This document shows positions 33,539-42,984 of a stretch of DNA of 64,000 nucleotides, in pieces. The notes under the pieces were generated by a model. It was given only the letters and a program-made list of their open reading frames with translations, searched no databases and was not told the DNA's origin. Made by a program: the position numbers and the translations under genes. Position 1 is the stretch's first letter, and each line of letters opens with the position of its first letter. Origin of the DNA: Bacillota bacterium (GTDB lineage: Bacteria > Bacillota > Clostridia > Christensenellales > Christensenellaceae); assembly GCA_023408315.1 (NCBI GenBank), contig JAEYKI010000006.1:124001-188000 (forward strand). The letters are read 5' to 3'.

Positions 33539-35119
33539 CTAAATAAAAGCCTTGCGGAAAATTCTGCGGCGCAGTGAGTCAAACAGCAGGCCCGCTGCAT
33601 TTTTCAATTTAGTCTGATACTTTTTGCCGCCCAAATACAGGCCAAGCACACCAATGTCTTTGATTTTTTCCGGCTCCACCGTCAGCGGGTTCGCGGACAG
33701 CAGGACGAAGTCCGCAATTTTGCCCACTGTAAGGCTGCCGCGGTTTGCTTCGTCAAACGACAGATACGCAGGGTTATACGTGCGCATCATCAGCGCGTCC
33801 AGCGGCGAAATCCGCTCAGCCGGATTCGGATGGTTTACCGCGCAATGCATGCCATATAGCGGGTCGGGATAAGTTGCCGGCGCGTCCGATCCGTCTCCCA
33901 GCATAATTCCGCGGTCCAGCATACTTTTGAGCGGGCTGATCCTTTTGGCGCGTTCATCACCCAGTATTCCGCGCAGATACTCTGTGGGCTCCTGCGGCCA
34001 AATGATGGTGGGCGCCTGCAACGCAATGGAGACATACAGCGCGGCCAGCCGGTCAAGCTGCTGCGGCGTGCACAGGCTGCAATGTATCAAAACATGCCGG
34101 TGGTCTTCCCGCGGATTATCTGCCAGCGCGGTTTCAAAGGCTGTTACCGCCTGCTCCACAGCTTCGTCGCCAATGGCGTGCATCGCAATCTGCAGCCCCG
34201 CGCGGTTTGCGCTGACGCAAAAATCATTCACTTGCTCCTGCGTATAAAAAAGCTTGCCCCTGTTATCCGGGTTACCGGTATACGGCTCGCTCAACGCCGC
34301 GTCCTGCGACCCAAAACAGCCGTCCAGCGCCAGCTTGAAGCACCCCCCCACGCGCGTAAGCTTGCGTTTTTGCACCGCCTTTATATCCATGGTCTGAAAG
34401 AACATCCTGTACGCGTTGGGAAGCCCAGGTGAAAAAATGCGCATCATATCTACGTCTATGTCTTTTGGAAAGCCAACGCCCTCCACGCAATGCACAAGGC
34501 CAATACCCGCTCTGGCAAGGCTGTCCGCTCCTTTTGAAAGACCGGCAACAATCGTCATGGTGGGTATCATGGCGGTTACTTCGTTCACGCCGTTAAAAAA
34601 TGCGTTCTGGTACAGCCACCCCGTTTCTTTAACGCAACCGGGGTCGCTTGTTACCTCTTTTGAAAGCAGCGCCATCAGCGCGGTATTGCAAACCGCCGCG
34701 TGCCCGTCGTACTTCACTATAATAAGAGGCCGGCCGGTCCACTTGTCCAAATCACTTTTTGTGGGCAGACGCTTTTCTGCCACCGGGTGCGCGCTGCATC
34801 CAAACCCAAACACCACCTTCTCCTTGGTATGCATCTTGGCATACGCGCTCACAATTTGCCCGGCTTCATCCAGCGAGGCCGCGTTCATGACGAAAAAGGA
34901 ATTGGCAAACATGCTGAAAGATTCAAAATGTATATGCGTGTCGCCAAATGCGGGCGTTACAACCGCGCCGTCAAGATCCACTGTGGGAACGTTGCGGTAT
35001 GCCTCCGGCGCCTCGCCGCCAATCCAGGCTATACGTCCTTTGTCCACAGCCATTGCGTCATACGTCTGGTTCATACCCGGCTCACAGGTAATAAAATTTG
35101 CGTTCTTAAAAAGAATCAT
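33539..35119 (-). CDS. Amidohydrolase family protein (YtcJ-like)
   Basis: 526 aa from the ATG at 35119, chosen for AGAGGTGA upstream; the frame is open 42 codons further without signals. The metal motif is DTHIHF (His-x-His), with further ligands in MHAIGDEAV and LGDGSDAPATYPDP. YtcJ-like amidohydrolases hydrolyse amides, lactones or N-acyl groups, with mostly unknown substrates. It has no close operon partner: the PfkB gene upstream ends 184 nt away and the GntR gene is convergent. Could serve general scavenging. Confidence 0.82.
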   Translation of the reverse strand: MILFKNANFITCEPGMNQTYDAMAVDKGRIAWIGGEAPEAYRNVPTVDLDGAVVTPAFGDTHIHFESFSMFANSFFVMNAASLDEAGQIVSAYAKMHTKEKVVFGFGCSAHPVAEKRLPTKSDLDKWTGRPLIIVKYDGHAAVCNTALMALLSKEVTSDPGCVKETGWLYQNAFFNGVNEVTAMIPTMTIVAGLSKGADSLARAGIGLVHCVEGVGFPKDIDVDMMRIFSPGLPNAYRMFFQTMDIKAVQKRKLTRVGGCFKLALDGCFGSQDAALSEPYTGNPDNRGKLFYTQEQVNDFCVSANRAGLQIAMHAIGDEAVEQAVTAFETALADNPREDHRHVLIHCSLCTPQQLDRLAALYVSIALQAPTIIWPQEPTEYLRGILGDERAKRISPLKSMLDRGIMLGDGSDAPATYPDPLYGMHCAVNHPNPAERISPLDALMMRTYNPAYLSFDEANRGSLTVGKIADFVLLSANPLTVEPEKIKDIGVLGLYLGGKKYQTKLKNAAGLLFDSLRRRIFRKAFI

Positions 35120-35303
35120 ATGAAATGCGTCACCTCTAATCATATAATCTGCCATTAAGTTTATTATAATGACAAAAGCTGGCAGAATCAACAATGAATC
35201 GCTGCTAATGTATAGGCATAAAAGTACGCTTGATTGACCTGGCAAACTGATTGCGTCCGTAAGATTGGGCGTAAATTTTTATATCAATTTCATTCGTACA
35301 GGA

Positions 35304-36242
35304 CTATTTACTGTAGGCAAGGCGCAACACGTCTTCCCTGAAATGGGCGCCTTCCATGGGCCCTTTTTTGCTTACGCTCAGCGCGCCTGCCGCCGCGGCA
35401 ATCCGCGCCGCTTCCACAATGCCCATTCCTTCTGCCAGGCAGGCCAAAAAAGCGCCGTCAAAACAATCTCCCGCACCTGTCGGGTCCACTTCCTGCGTGG
35501 AAAACGCGTCTATATGGCTGTTTTTTTTGCCTGTAATTACATCCACACCCCGCGCGCCGTCTTTAAGAATAACGTCCAAAACGCCCTCCCCACGCAACGC
35601 ACGCAGCGTTTCCTCTGTACCCGCAAGCCCCAGGAGCGCCAGTATTTCATTTTTGCCAGATATGAGTATATCCGTCATGCCTATCATCTCGCCAAACACA
35701 ATTCTCACTCTTTCGTTTTCCAGCAGTTCCGGCCTTAAATTTGGATCAAACGATATTTTTGCGCCCATCTCTTTTGCCTTGCGCGCCGCCAGCAGCACCG
35801 CCTCCCGCATGCTTACCGTTGCAGAGAGGGAGCAGCCCATCACATGAAAATATTTGCACCCTGCAAGATAATCCATGCAAATGTCTCCCGGCTCCACATG
35901 TCCGGCTGCCGAATGCTTAAAATGATATATAAAATGCCTTGACCCTTCTTCAAAATACGTCACAAACGCGGTCCCGGTAGTATATTCGGACGATATTTTG
36001 ATTTGGGAGACGTCAACGCCGTCGTTTTTGAGCCGGTTTATGTTCATGCGCCCAAAATCGTCGTCCCCCACTTTGGAGATAATGCCGCAACAAGCGCCCA
36101 TCCGGGCAGCCTGATCCACGCATATGGCGGGCGCGCCGCTCGCAAAAGGGCCTGCCAGGTTCCCCGCTTCTAAAAAACTCTGCCCAATCTTTTGCGTCAT
36201 TACTTCAACCAAAATCTCACCAACCGTTATGATATCCGGCAT
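35304..36242 (-). CDS. PfkB-family sugar kinase (KdgK/fructokinase-like)
   Basis: 312 aa. N-terminal PfkB pattern (VGEILVEVM, GAPAICVDQAARMG, KVGDDDFG) and the C-terminal catalytic signature DPTGAGDCFDGAF. These kinases phosphorylate fructose, ribose, 2-keto-3-deoxygluconate or similar sugars. It is the last gene of the third sugar operon, 31 nt after the Pfk-like gene. Two further kinases (ROK and PfkA-like) are in the same operon, so different intermediates are probably phosphorylated. Confidence 0.87.
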   Translation of the reverse strand: MPDIITVGEILVEVMTQKIGQSFLEAGNLAGPFASGAPAICVDQAARMGACCGIISKVGDDDFGRMNINRLKNDGVDVSQIKISSEYTTGTAFVTYFEEGSRHFIYHFKHSAAGHVEPGDICMDYLAGCKYFHVMGCSLSATVSMREAVLLAARKAKEMGAKISFDPNLRPELLENERVRIVFGEMIGMTDILISGKNEILALLGLAGTEETLRALRGEGVLDVILKDGARGVDVITGKKNSHIDAFSTQEVDPTGAGDCFDGAFLACLAEGMGIVEAARIAAAAGALSVSKKGPMEGAHFREDVLRLAYSK

Positions 36243-36273
36243 AAATCACTCCGCCTTTTTCAAGAGTACCCTG

Positions 36274-37209
36274 CTACAGTTCAAACCAGTTGAATTCCTT
36301 ACTGTTCACCGCTTCACACAGGTTTGCATATTGATACCCACCCCCGGCATACACCACGTATTGGTTCATCATTTTCTCGTCCAGGGCCTTTACCGCATAT
36401 TTAGAAAATGCAGCCGCGTGCAGTCTATCCAGAGCCGTTGGCGTGCCGCCCCGCTGCTGGTATCCAAGCATGTTGCATTTTACGGTGCAGCCCAGCTTTT
36501 CATGGATATATTTTGCCGTGTCAAACATCCGGTACGTTCCTTCCGCCAGCGTTACCACCGCAAAGCCATGCGCCGCAAGCGCCCTCTTCACTTCATGTGC
36601 AACCTCATCGTCTGTCATAGGGCGCTCCACCAGCACGCCCAGATCCGCTATGCCCATGTGCACAGAGCTCATTGCCAGATATCCATCCCACGCGCCCAGC
36701 GTTTCCACCAAAAACACGCGGCCCGGCATGGAAGAGGCGGTATCCATAATATCATCTATATAGGCCATCTGTTTATTAAGAGCGGTATCAAACCCCAGCG
36801 TATATTCGCTTTTGTAAATGTTGTTGTCTATGGTGGCAGGTACGCCCACATAGTTGATCGCCTCATCCTGCCGGGAGAGCGCCTCCGCGCCCCTGAACGA
36901 TCCATCCCCGCCAAGCACGGCCAAGCCCCCAATGCCGTTTTGCTTCAGGTTGGCAATCAGTTCTTTTTGAACGCATACATCCTTTAATTGGGGCAGGCGG
37001 CTTGTTTTTAAGATGGTGCCGCCCATTTTATATATGCCCTGCACTTCTTTTGCACAAAGCCGCCTGATTTTGTTCTGCAAAATCCCCGTATAGCCATACT
37101 CAAACCCAAACACCTCATGCCCCAGCTTTTCGGCGTTCTTCACTATGCCGGCAATGCATGGATTCATTCCGGGCGCATCGCCGCCGCTTGTAATCACTCC
37201 TATTTTCAT
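36274..37209 (-). CDS. Divergent PfkA-family 6-phosphofructokinase-like protein
   Basis: 311 aa, normal PfkA length. Kept: TSGGDAPGMN, GGDGS with Gly at the position linked to ATP use, catalytic Asp in TIDNN, the Arg of SRLP, Glu in LAEG and QQRGG. Changed relative to E. coli PfkA: TIDND to TIDNN, VEVMGR to VETLGA, and HIQRGG to YQQRGG. So several residues around Mg2+ and fructose 6-phosphate differ. It may phosphorylate another ketose phosphate. The start overlaps the aldolase stop codon (ATGA at 37206-37209), which ties its product to that aldolase. Confidence 0.85.
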   Translation of the reverse strand: MKIGVITSGGDAPGMNPCIAGIVKNAEKLGHEVFGFEYGYTGILQNKIRRLCAKEVQGIYKMGGTILKTSRLPQLKDVCVQKELIANLKQNGIGGLAVLGGDGSFRGAEALSRQDEAINYVGVPATIDNNIYKSEYTLGFDTALNKQMAYIDDIMDTASSMPGRVFLVETLGAWDGYLAMSSVHMGIADLGVLVERPMTDDEVAHEVKRALAAHGFAVVTLAEGTYRMFDTAKYIHEKLGCTVKCNMLGYQQRGGTPTALDRLHAAAFSKYAVKALDEKMMNQYVVYAGGGYQYANLCEAVNSKEFNWFEL

Positions 37210-38072
37210 ACGAACTCATACACCCTGTTTGCGCTTCCAAATATTTCTATTTTCTCCTGCACCACCGCGCTGCACCTTTCCTTTACAAGTCCCATAAATT
37301 TTCGCGGGTCAATCCTGCCCATCAGGCCCATCAGGCCGTCGCTCACCGCGTGCGTATAGGTGGCTTTGAGCTCCGTGCCCACGTTGATCTTGCTCATGCC
37401 CAGCCGCACCGCTTTTTTAAGGTCTTCCGCCGGAACGCCCGTGCCGCCGTGCAGCACCAGAGGCACTTTGGTGATTTGGGCAATTACTTCCAGCCGCGTA
37501 AAGTCCAGCTTGGGCTCGCTCTTATAAAACCCGTGGGCGGTTCCAATGGCAATTGCCAAGGCGTCCAGGCCTGTTTCCCGCACAAAACGAGGCACATCGT
37601 CCGGATTTGTTAACGCGGCCTCCCTTTCGCCCACCAGTATTTGTTCTTCCTTGCCGCCCACACGGCCCAGTTCCGCTTCCACAGAACACCCGAATCTGGC
37701 CGCAAACTCCGTAATCTCCGCCGTCTCGCGGATATTCTCCGCATAACTCTTTCTGGAGGCGTCTATCATAACGGACGTGAATCCCATTTGTATGCATTCC
37801 TTAATAAAATCCAGGTCTTCCGCGTGATCCAGATGCAGGCATATGGGTATTTCCACAGATTCCGCCATTGCCTTGGCCATATACACCGTTTGCCTCATGC
37901 CAATATATTGCACCGTGCCCACACTGGCCATCAGGATTACCGGGGAATTTTTGGCAACAGCCCCATCCACAATGCCCTGCGCGTCCTCATAATCGTTAAA
38001 ATTGAATCCGCCCACGGCATATCCGCTTTCCCTTGTGCCCCTCAATATCTCCTTTAACGTTACCAGCGACAT
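37206..38072 (-). CDS. Class II ketose-bisphosphate aldolase
   Basis: 288 aa. Zinc-dependent aldolase: CLHLDH at about 80, SVEAELG, AIGTAHGFY and LHGGTGVP. Close to the FbaA/GatY group. It splits a ketose 1,6-bisphosphate or 1-phosphate into dihydroxyacetone phosphate and an aldehyde. It starts 1 nt after the ROK kinase stop and overlaps the Pfk-like gene by 4 nt, so the three are translationally linked. Confidence 0.9.
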   Translation of the reverse strand: MSLVTLKEILRGTRESGYAVGGFNFNDYEDAQGIVDGAVAKNSPVILMASVGTVQYIGMRQTVYMAKAMAESVEIPICLHLDHAEDLDFIKECIQMGFTSVMIDASRKSYAENIRETAEITEFAARFGCSVEAELGRVGGKEEQILVGEREAALTNPDDVPRFVRETGLDALAIAIGTAHGFYKSEPKLDFTRLEVIAQITKVPLVLHGGTGVPAEDLKKAVRLGMSKINVGTELKATYTHAVSDGLMGLMGRIDPRKFMGLVKERCSAVVQEKIEIFGSANRVYEFV

Positions 38073-38073
38073 T

Positions 38074-39045
38074 TTAAAAACCTCTTTCTATAAAATCTTT
38101 AATCAGGATATACGCGCCATGCAGCACAACGGCGTCGCACAGCCTGGAATATGCTATGTGGCGCTCCTCCACGCGAACGATCGAGCGGCCTTTTACCGTC
38201 TCCATCAGTGAATCACGGTAAAAGCGGCTGCTTTTTGAAACGCCTCCTCCAATCACAACAATATCCGGGTCAAACATGCTGAATACGTTTGCAATCCCAA
38301 GGCCCAGCATCCGCCCAACCCGGCCGTACAGGTCCAGTGCGTATGGGTCCCGCCTTTCCGCCGCGGCAGAAAGCAGCCGGCCGTCCAATTTTTCCGGGTC
38401 GCCCCGGCAAAGGTCAAACACAAGGCTCCGCGCGTTCTTTTGATAATCTTCCCTAAGGATTCGCTTGATCGCCGTGCCCGAGCAATACAGCTCCAGGCAG
38501 CCGTGATTGCCGCAGGGGCAAAGCATTCCCTCCACGTCAATGGAAATATGTCCAAACTCGCCGGCGCTGTCCGTTCGGCCCCGGTAAATACGCCCGCCAA
38601 TCATGATGCCTGCGCCCACGCCCGTGCTGACCGTAATATAGATTACATTCTCCAATCCTTTCGCCAGGCCGATGCGCTGCTCCGCCAAAGCGCCCAGGTT
38701 GCAATCCTTATCCATTGCGACTGGTTTGCCAAAATCGGCTCGTAGTCTCTCCGCCAGGGGAAAGTTTTTCCATCCCATCAGCGGCGCGTTGACGATCACG
38801 CCTTTTTTGGTATCCAGCGGCCCAGGGCAGCCCACGCCAATCCCCAGCACATCCGCGAAATTGATATTAAATTTTTGAATAACATGTTCAAGCGCCTTTT
38901 TGGAATTCTCGTATACGGCGTCTTCGCCGCAGTATGTCTTGGATTCCCCCAGATAAATATACTTGTCAACAATGGCGCCGTCTTCCTTAAAAAGAGCGGA
39001 GGACGTCTTTGTGCCGCCAATGTCCATGGCCAGATAATACTTCAT
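38074..39045 (-). CDS. ROK-family sugar kinase
   Basis: 323 aa. ATP motif AMDIGGTKTSSAL, sugar-site Asp in MDKDCN, STGVGAGIM, EFGHIS and the ROK zinc cluster CPCGNHGCLE. ROK kinases phosphorylate glucose, fructose, mannose, allose or similar hexoses at C6. It is downstream of the binding-protein gene, after a strong hairpin. With the mannose/lyxose-type isomerase at 42293 it could make fructose 6-phosphate for the Pfk-like enzyme. Confidence 0.88.
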   Translation of the reverse strand: MKYYLAMDIGGTKTSSALFKEDGAIVDKYIYLGESKTYCGEDAVYENSKKALEHVIQKFNINFADVLGIGVGCPGPLDTKKGVIVNAPLMGWKNFPLAERLRADFGKPVAMDKDCNLGALAEQRIGLAKGLENVIYITVSTGVGAGIMIGGRIYRGRTDSAGEFGHISIDVEGMLCPCGNHGCLELYCSGTAIKRILREDYQKNARSLVFDLCRGDPEKLDGRLLSAAAERRDPYALDLYGRVGRMLGLGIANVFSMFDPDIVVIGGGVSKSSRFYRDSLMETVKGRSIVRVEERHIAYSRLCDAVVLHGAYILIKDFIERGF

Positions 39046-39122
39046 AGCAACCCCTGCATATCATTTTCCGCCTCTTCATATCTACTCCGCTTTTCCCAAA
39101 AGATGCGTCCCGTTTTAAAAGA

Positions 39123-39148
39123 ATTCAATAGGGTTTCCCCTATTGAAT
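39123..39148 (-). repeat. Hairpin after sugar-binding-protein gene 3
   Basis: ATTCAATAGGG (39123-39133), loop TTTC, CCCTATTGAAT (39138-39148): a perfect 11-bp stem 15 nt past the binding-protein stop. On the minus strand TCTTTT follows, so partial termination before the ROK kinase gene is possible. Confidence 0.7.
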
Positions 39149-39163
39149 CCTTTCTATTCATAT

Positions 39164-40198
39164 TTATTCGGCTACATAAAACCACTGGCTCACATTGGGG
39201 TCGTTTGCCGTTTCCGTTGTGGCAACGGCATTGTCTATCATGGTGTCTTTAATCTTATCTTTCTCCCCATTGAAGTAGTAGGTTGCCATTTCCACAGCCG
39301 TTTTTCCAATCACTGCGGGTTTCTGGCAAACGGTCGCACGGATCAGACCGGATTTTAATGCCTCCACCACAGCCGGACCGGCATCGTAAGCAAAAATGGG
39401 AACATGCTTGATGCCCGCAGAATCAAGGCCCTGCGCGCAGCCCTGTGCCGCATACAGGTTTACGCCAAACACGCCCGCCAGATTTGGGTATTTCAGCGCT
39501 GCCGCCTGAATGATGGAAGCGGCTTTTGAGGCGGAGTCTTCGCAGTATTCATCCGAAACGATCTTGATATCGGGATATTTGGCTGCAATCTCGTCTTTAA
39601 AGCCCTTTGCCCTGGCTTCTGTTGTTGTTACGCCCACATTCGTATTCATAACCGCAACTTCGCCTTTGTTGCCCATCATTTGTGCAAGCGAATCCGCAGC
39701 AATGGAGCCGCCCTGCAGATTATCGGATGTGATATTGCACAGGTAGAGGGACTTGTCGTTGATGTTTGTGTCCACCGTAATAATGGGCACGCCTGCGTCA
39801 TGCAATTTTTTCAACGGAGTAATCATGGAATCGGAATGGTTGGGGGCAATAAACACCATGCTGATGCTGGAAGCTTTTGCAACCAGGGATTCCACAATAG
39901 GCGTCTGCAGGGTATAATCCCATTTGGGAGCGCCCAGAGTCTCCAACTCGTATCCGGCGGCGTCACACGCTTCCTTAATGCCTTTTTCCATTGTGATGTA
40001 GAATTCGTCGCCGGTTACGCCCTGAATAAACACAATATGTTTTTTGCCTTCGGAAGCAGCCGGAGCAGCCGACGCGGGAGCTGCCTGCGAGACTGCGGGC
40101 GCGGCAGAGGACGCAGACGGCGAAGCCGCGGGCGTTGAACAGCCAACCAATGCAATTACCAGAACAACCGCCAATAAGAGTACTATCGTTTTCTTCAT
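39164..40198 (-). CDS. Sugar ABC transporter substrate-binding lipoprotein
   Basis: 344 aa. Lipobox LVGC gives Cys20 as anchor. An Ala/Ser/Pro linker covers residues 21-50. The mature fold starts KHIVFIQGVTGDEFYITMEKG, like CUT2 binding proteins of the RbsB/FrcB kind. Partners are the permease at 40255 and the single-domain ATPase at 41269. Fructose, mannose or a related hexose is a reasonable ligand from context. Confidence 0.92.
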   Translation of the reverse strand: MKKTIVLLLAVVLVIALVGCSTPAASPSASSAAPAVSQAAPASAAPAASEGKKHIVFIQGVTGDEFYITMEKGIKEACDAAGYELETLGAPKWDYTLQTPIVESLVAKASSISMVFIAPNHSDSMITPLKKLHDAGVPIITVDTNINDKSLYLCNITSDNLQGGSIAADSLAQMMGNKGEVAVMNTNVGVTTTEARAKGFKDEIAAKYPDIKIVSDEYCEDSASKAASIIQAAALKYPNLAGVFGVNLYAAQGCAQGLDSAGIKHVPIFAYDAGPAVVEALKSGLIRATVCQKPAVIGKTAVEMATYYFNGEKDKIKDTMIDNAVATTETANDPNVSQWFYVAE

Positions 40199-40254
40199 TT
40201 TCTTCCCTCCAATGATTATTTATTTTTGGTTTCTCTACCAAAATATTTTTAGGA

Positions 40255-41262
40255 TCAGGCGGAAAGATCCCGTTTGTGCCTGAGCTGATCCGTATATACT
40301 GCCAATATAATAATAATGCCGGTCGCCACCTGCTGCCAGTAGGTCTGTATGCCCAGCATAACAAGGCCTGTTACCAGAATGGATATAATCAGGGAGCCAA
40401 TCAGTGTTCCCAGCATTTTTCCCCGCCCGCCCATCACAGACGTACCGCCAATTACGCAAGCCGCAACCGCATACAGCGTGACGTTCTGGCCCGCCAGCGG
40501 CGAGCCCGTATTGAACCGGAACACCAGTGTCATTCCTGCCAGGGCGGCCAGCGCGGAGCATAATATATATATTTTAAACAGCAGCCTGTTGGTGTTGATG
40601 CCAACCCTTTTTGTACTCTCCGCATTGCTGCCGTACGCATATACGTGTACGCCAAATCTGGTAAAATGCAATATCAGTCCAAACACCACGCACATTACCA
40701 ATGCGATTACCGTGGTGGAGGACAGGAACCCTAATACCTGGTAATTTCCAAAGTTGACCATGTCTCTGGGCAGCCCCACAACTTCCAGGCCGTTGCTCCA
40801 TACATACCCAAGGCCCGTCAAAATAACAGACATCCCCAGAGTCGCGATAAAAGGCGCCAGCTTCATTTTGGAGATCACAAAAGCGTTAACGGCGCCTATC
40901 ACCGCGCCCATTCCGATGGCGGCAGCCACGCCAATGACAATTGCGCAGGGTATGCCCGCAACGGGAACCAGAGCTTTAATGATAAGAGCGGCGGCAACGC
41001 CAACGCAGCCTTCCACCGGCCCGATGGAAAGGTCTATGCCGCCCGTTAAAACAACAAACATTACGCCCACGGACAAAATCAGAATCTCCGTCATATAGTT
41101 CAGGGTAGACGTCCAAAAAGGCGCGGTAAGGCACCGGGGCTCCAGAATGGCAAAAACAGCGTATATAATTCCAAAAACCAGAACAATCCATAAATCACTT
41201 ACAAATTTGCGCACGCCTTTATTCTTTATGGTAACGGGTACCACTGCTTCTTGGTTTTTCAT
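40255..41262 (-). CDS. Sugar ABC transporter permease (RbsC/FrcC-like)
   Basis: 335 aa polytopic CUT2 permease with LTGGIDLSIGP and GGTSVMGGRGKMLG. It follows the ATPase gene by 6 nt. Together with a one-domain ATPase it resembles FrcABC-type fructose/mannose/ribose importers. Confidence 0.93.
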   Translation of the reverse strand: MKNQEAVVPVTIKNKGVRKFVSDLWIVLVFGIIYAVFAILEPRCLTAPFWTSTLNYMTEILILSVGVMFVVLTGGIDLSIGPVEGCVGVAAALIIKALVPVAGIPCAIVIGVAAAIGMGAVIGAVNAFVISKMKLAPFIATLGMSVILTGLGYVWSNGLEVVGLPRDMVNFGNYQVLGFLSSTTVIALVMCVVFGLILHFTRFGVHVYAYGSNAESTKRVGINTNRLLFKIYILCSALAALAGMTLVFRFNTGSPLAGQNVTLYAVAACVIGGTSVMGGRGKMLGTLIGSLIISILVTGLVMLGIQTYWQQVATGIIIILAVYTDQLRHKRDLSA

Positions 41263-41268
41263 AGCATC

Positions 41269-42045
41269 CTACCTCCCATTCCCGTAGCTTTCCATCAGTA
41301 CTTTTGATCCGGTTATATATTGCACAACCTCTTCGTAAGTTGTTTGCGCGGTATTAAGATGGGCCACGGATTCACCCAGCCTCAGCACATGGATGGTATC
41401 CGTAACATCCAACACATGCGGAATGGTATGGCTGATTAGTATAACGGCTATGCCGTGCTGCCGGACTTCCTTGATCAGGTCCAGAACCTGCCGTGATTCC
41501 TTAACGCCCAAAGCCGCGGTCGGCTCATCCATAATCACAAGGTCCCGGCCCCACGCCAGCGCCCGGGTGATTGCCACCGCCTGCCTCTGCCCTCCCGAGA
41601 GGGTACCCACTTCCTGATCCACATGGTTCAGTTTGGATTTAAGCCGGTTGATCCTCTCCTCCGCGTGTTTGCGCATCTCCGCCCTGTCCACAACGCCAAG
41701 CTTTCCCAACAGGCCTTTTCTCACTACTTCTCTTCCCAAATACATATTGGCGTATATAGGCAGGTAAGGGGCAAGCGCAAGGTCCTGGTACACGGTCTCT
41801 ATCCCCGCGTCTATCGCTTCCTTGGGCTCCTTAAAATCAACATGCTCGCCCCGAAAGACAATATCCCCCGAATCTTTTGCGTATACGCCCGAGAGAATCT
41901 TGATCAGTGTTGATTTTCCCGCCCCGTTGTCGCCCACCAGGCCCATAATCTCCCCGGCCACCAGCTGAAATGAAACGCCGTTCAGGGCAACAACGCTGCC
42001 AAAGCTTTTCTTTATGTCGGTGACAGTCAATATCGGTTCCACCAT
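41269..42045 (-). CDS. Sugar ABC transporter ATP-binding protein, single NBD (FrcA-like)
   Basis: 258 aa from the ATG at 42045, preceded by GGAGGT. Only one ABC domain: GDNGAGKST, signature LSGGQRQAVAI, Walker B LVIMDEPTAA. The other three sugar ATPases here have two fused domains of about 500 aa. Single-domain versions are known for FrcA-type importers. It must therefore act as a homodimer. No sign of truncation: the next gene starts 6 nt after its stop. Confidence 0.92.
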   Translation of the reverse strand: MVEPILTVTDIKKSFGSVVALNGVSFQLVAGEIMGLVGDNGAGKSTLIKILSGVYAKDSGDIVFRGEHVDFKEPKEAIDAGIETVYQDLALAPYLPIYANMYLGREVVRKGLLGKLGVVDRAEMRKHAEERINRLKSKLNHVDQEVGTLSGGQRQAVAITRALAWGRDLVIMDEPTAALGVKESRQVLDLIKEVRQHGIAVILISHTIPHVLDVTDTIHVLRLGESVAHLNTAQTTYEEVVQYITGSKVLMESYGNGR

Positions 42046-42292
42046 TTCTTTACCTCCACAGTGGTCTATACGGATAATCCATTTATCCAAGCCCTATAAG
42101 ACCTCATTCCGGTCTGATTTTATAAATAAAAGAAGGCGTGGCTGCAATAAGCCCGACTGCATGCGAACAATAAGCCGAATATTCTGAATATTTAACCGAG
42201 CAAAAGTTGATATTAAATGAATCTAAAAAACGTTTATTTCGGTTAGCCTTGTACTGTGCGCCTTTTAATATAAAATTCCCGGTACGGCCTGC
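42046..42292. other. Intergenic region between ATPase and isomerase genes
   Basis: About 250 nt with the ATPase ribosome site near 42052-42057 and an AT-rich middle. TAACCGA and TCGGTTA arms lie near 42193-42199 and 42237-42243. No clear promoter or terminator was found. Confidence 0.4.
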
Positions 42293-42967
42293 CTATTTAT
42301 GATCTGGCACCAGCGGATAAAGCATCGGCTCGTCTTCGTCTATATCGCCAAAGCGGGGCAGGTTTTCGTAAAAGCGGTTGTCCGTGTTGTCGTCATTCAC
42401 GGAGGATACTTCCCCCGCAATCAGTTCGCCGCATCCTTCCAACGCGCCAAAATTGTGATACATATACGGCGTTAACGTGATACTGTTACCGGGATATACT
42501 CTCACAGCCTCTCCCGGCCCAACAACATGGCGGATGCCATCCATATATACAGATACACTGTTTTTCTTGTCCATTTCACCATCCGGCAGCGCATTGTACA
42601 ATTTCAGGTCCATAACGCCGCCGCCGCGGTTAATAATGTCTTCCGTCTTGCAGTAATGAAAATGGGTGGGCAACCGCTGGCTTTCCTTGAAAAGAAGCAC
42701 TTTTTCCGCATATGGCACGCCAATGCCGGGGTTTTTCTGGTCGCCGTTGCGAATTGTAAACAACACGCCTCCGGTTTTTTCAAACTGGCCCAGATTATAA
42801 TCGGTCACGTCCCAGCCCAGCATGACCTTTTTTATAATTTCGGTTTTATCCTTGTTTTTAATCCAGTCTTCTTTTTTCCAATAAGCGAAGTCCGGAAGGA
42901 AGAAATTGTTCTTTTTAAGCAAATCAATCGCCCATAAAATACTGGCATTTATCTGGCTGCGTTTCAT
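42293..42967 (-). CDS. D-lyxose/D-mannose ketol-isomerase family protein (second copy)
   Basis: 224 aa, a paralogue of 12232-12909. Metal ligands in LPTHFHYCKTEDIINRGGG and MYHNFG. Expected to isomerise D-mannose/D-fructose or D-lyxose/D-xylulose. It lies directly after the ROK repressor gene (17-nt gap). Downstream are a ROK kinase, a Pfk-like kinase and an aldolase, which fits hexose use. In the first operon the paralogue is beside an FGGY kinase, which fits pentose use. Confidence 0.88.
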   Translation of the reverse strand: MKRSQINASILWAIDLLKKNNFFLPDFAYWKKEDWIKNKDKTEIIKKVMLGWDVTDYNLGQFEKTGGVLFTIRNGDQKNPGIGVPYAEKVLLFKESQRLPTHFHYCKTEDIINRGGGVMDLKLYNALPDGEMDKKNSVSVYMDGIRHVVGPGEAVRVYPGNSITLTPYMYHNFGALEGCGELIAGEVSSVNDDNTDNRFYENLPRFGDIDEDEPMLYPLVPDHK

Positions 42968-42984
42968 ACCAAATTCCTTCTTTC

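Noticed and set aside
42193..42243. TAACCGA/TCGGTTA inverted repeat as an operator or terminator
   Set aside because: Short arms with a 37-nt loop, no promoter nearby. Chance occurrence cannot be ruled out.
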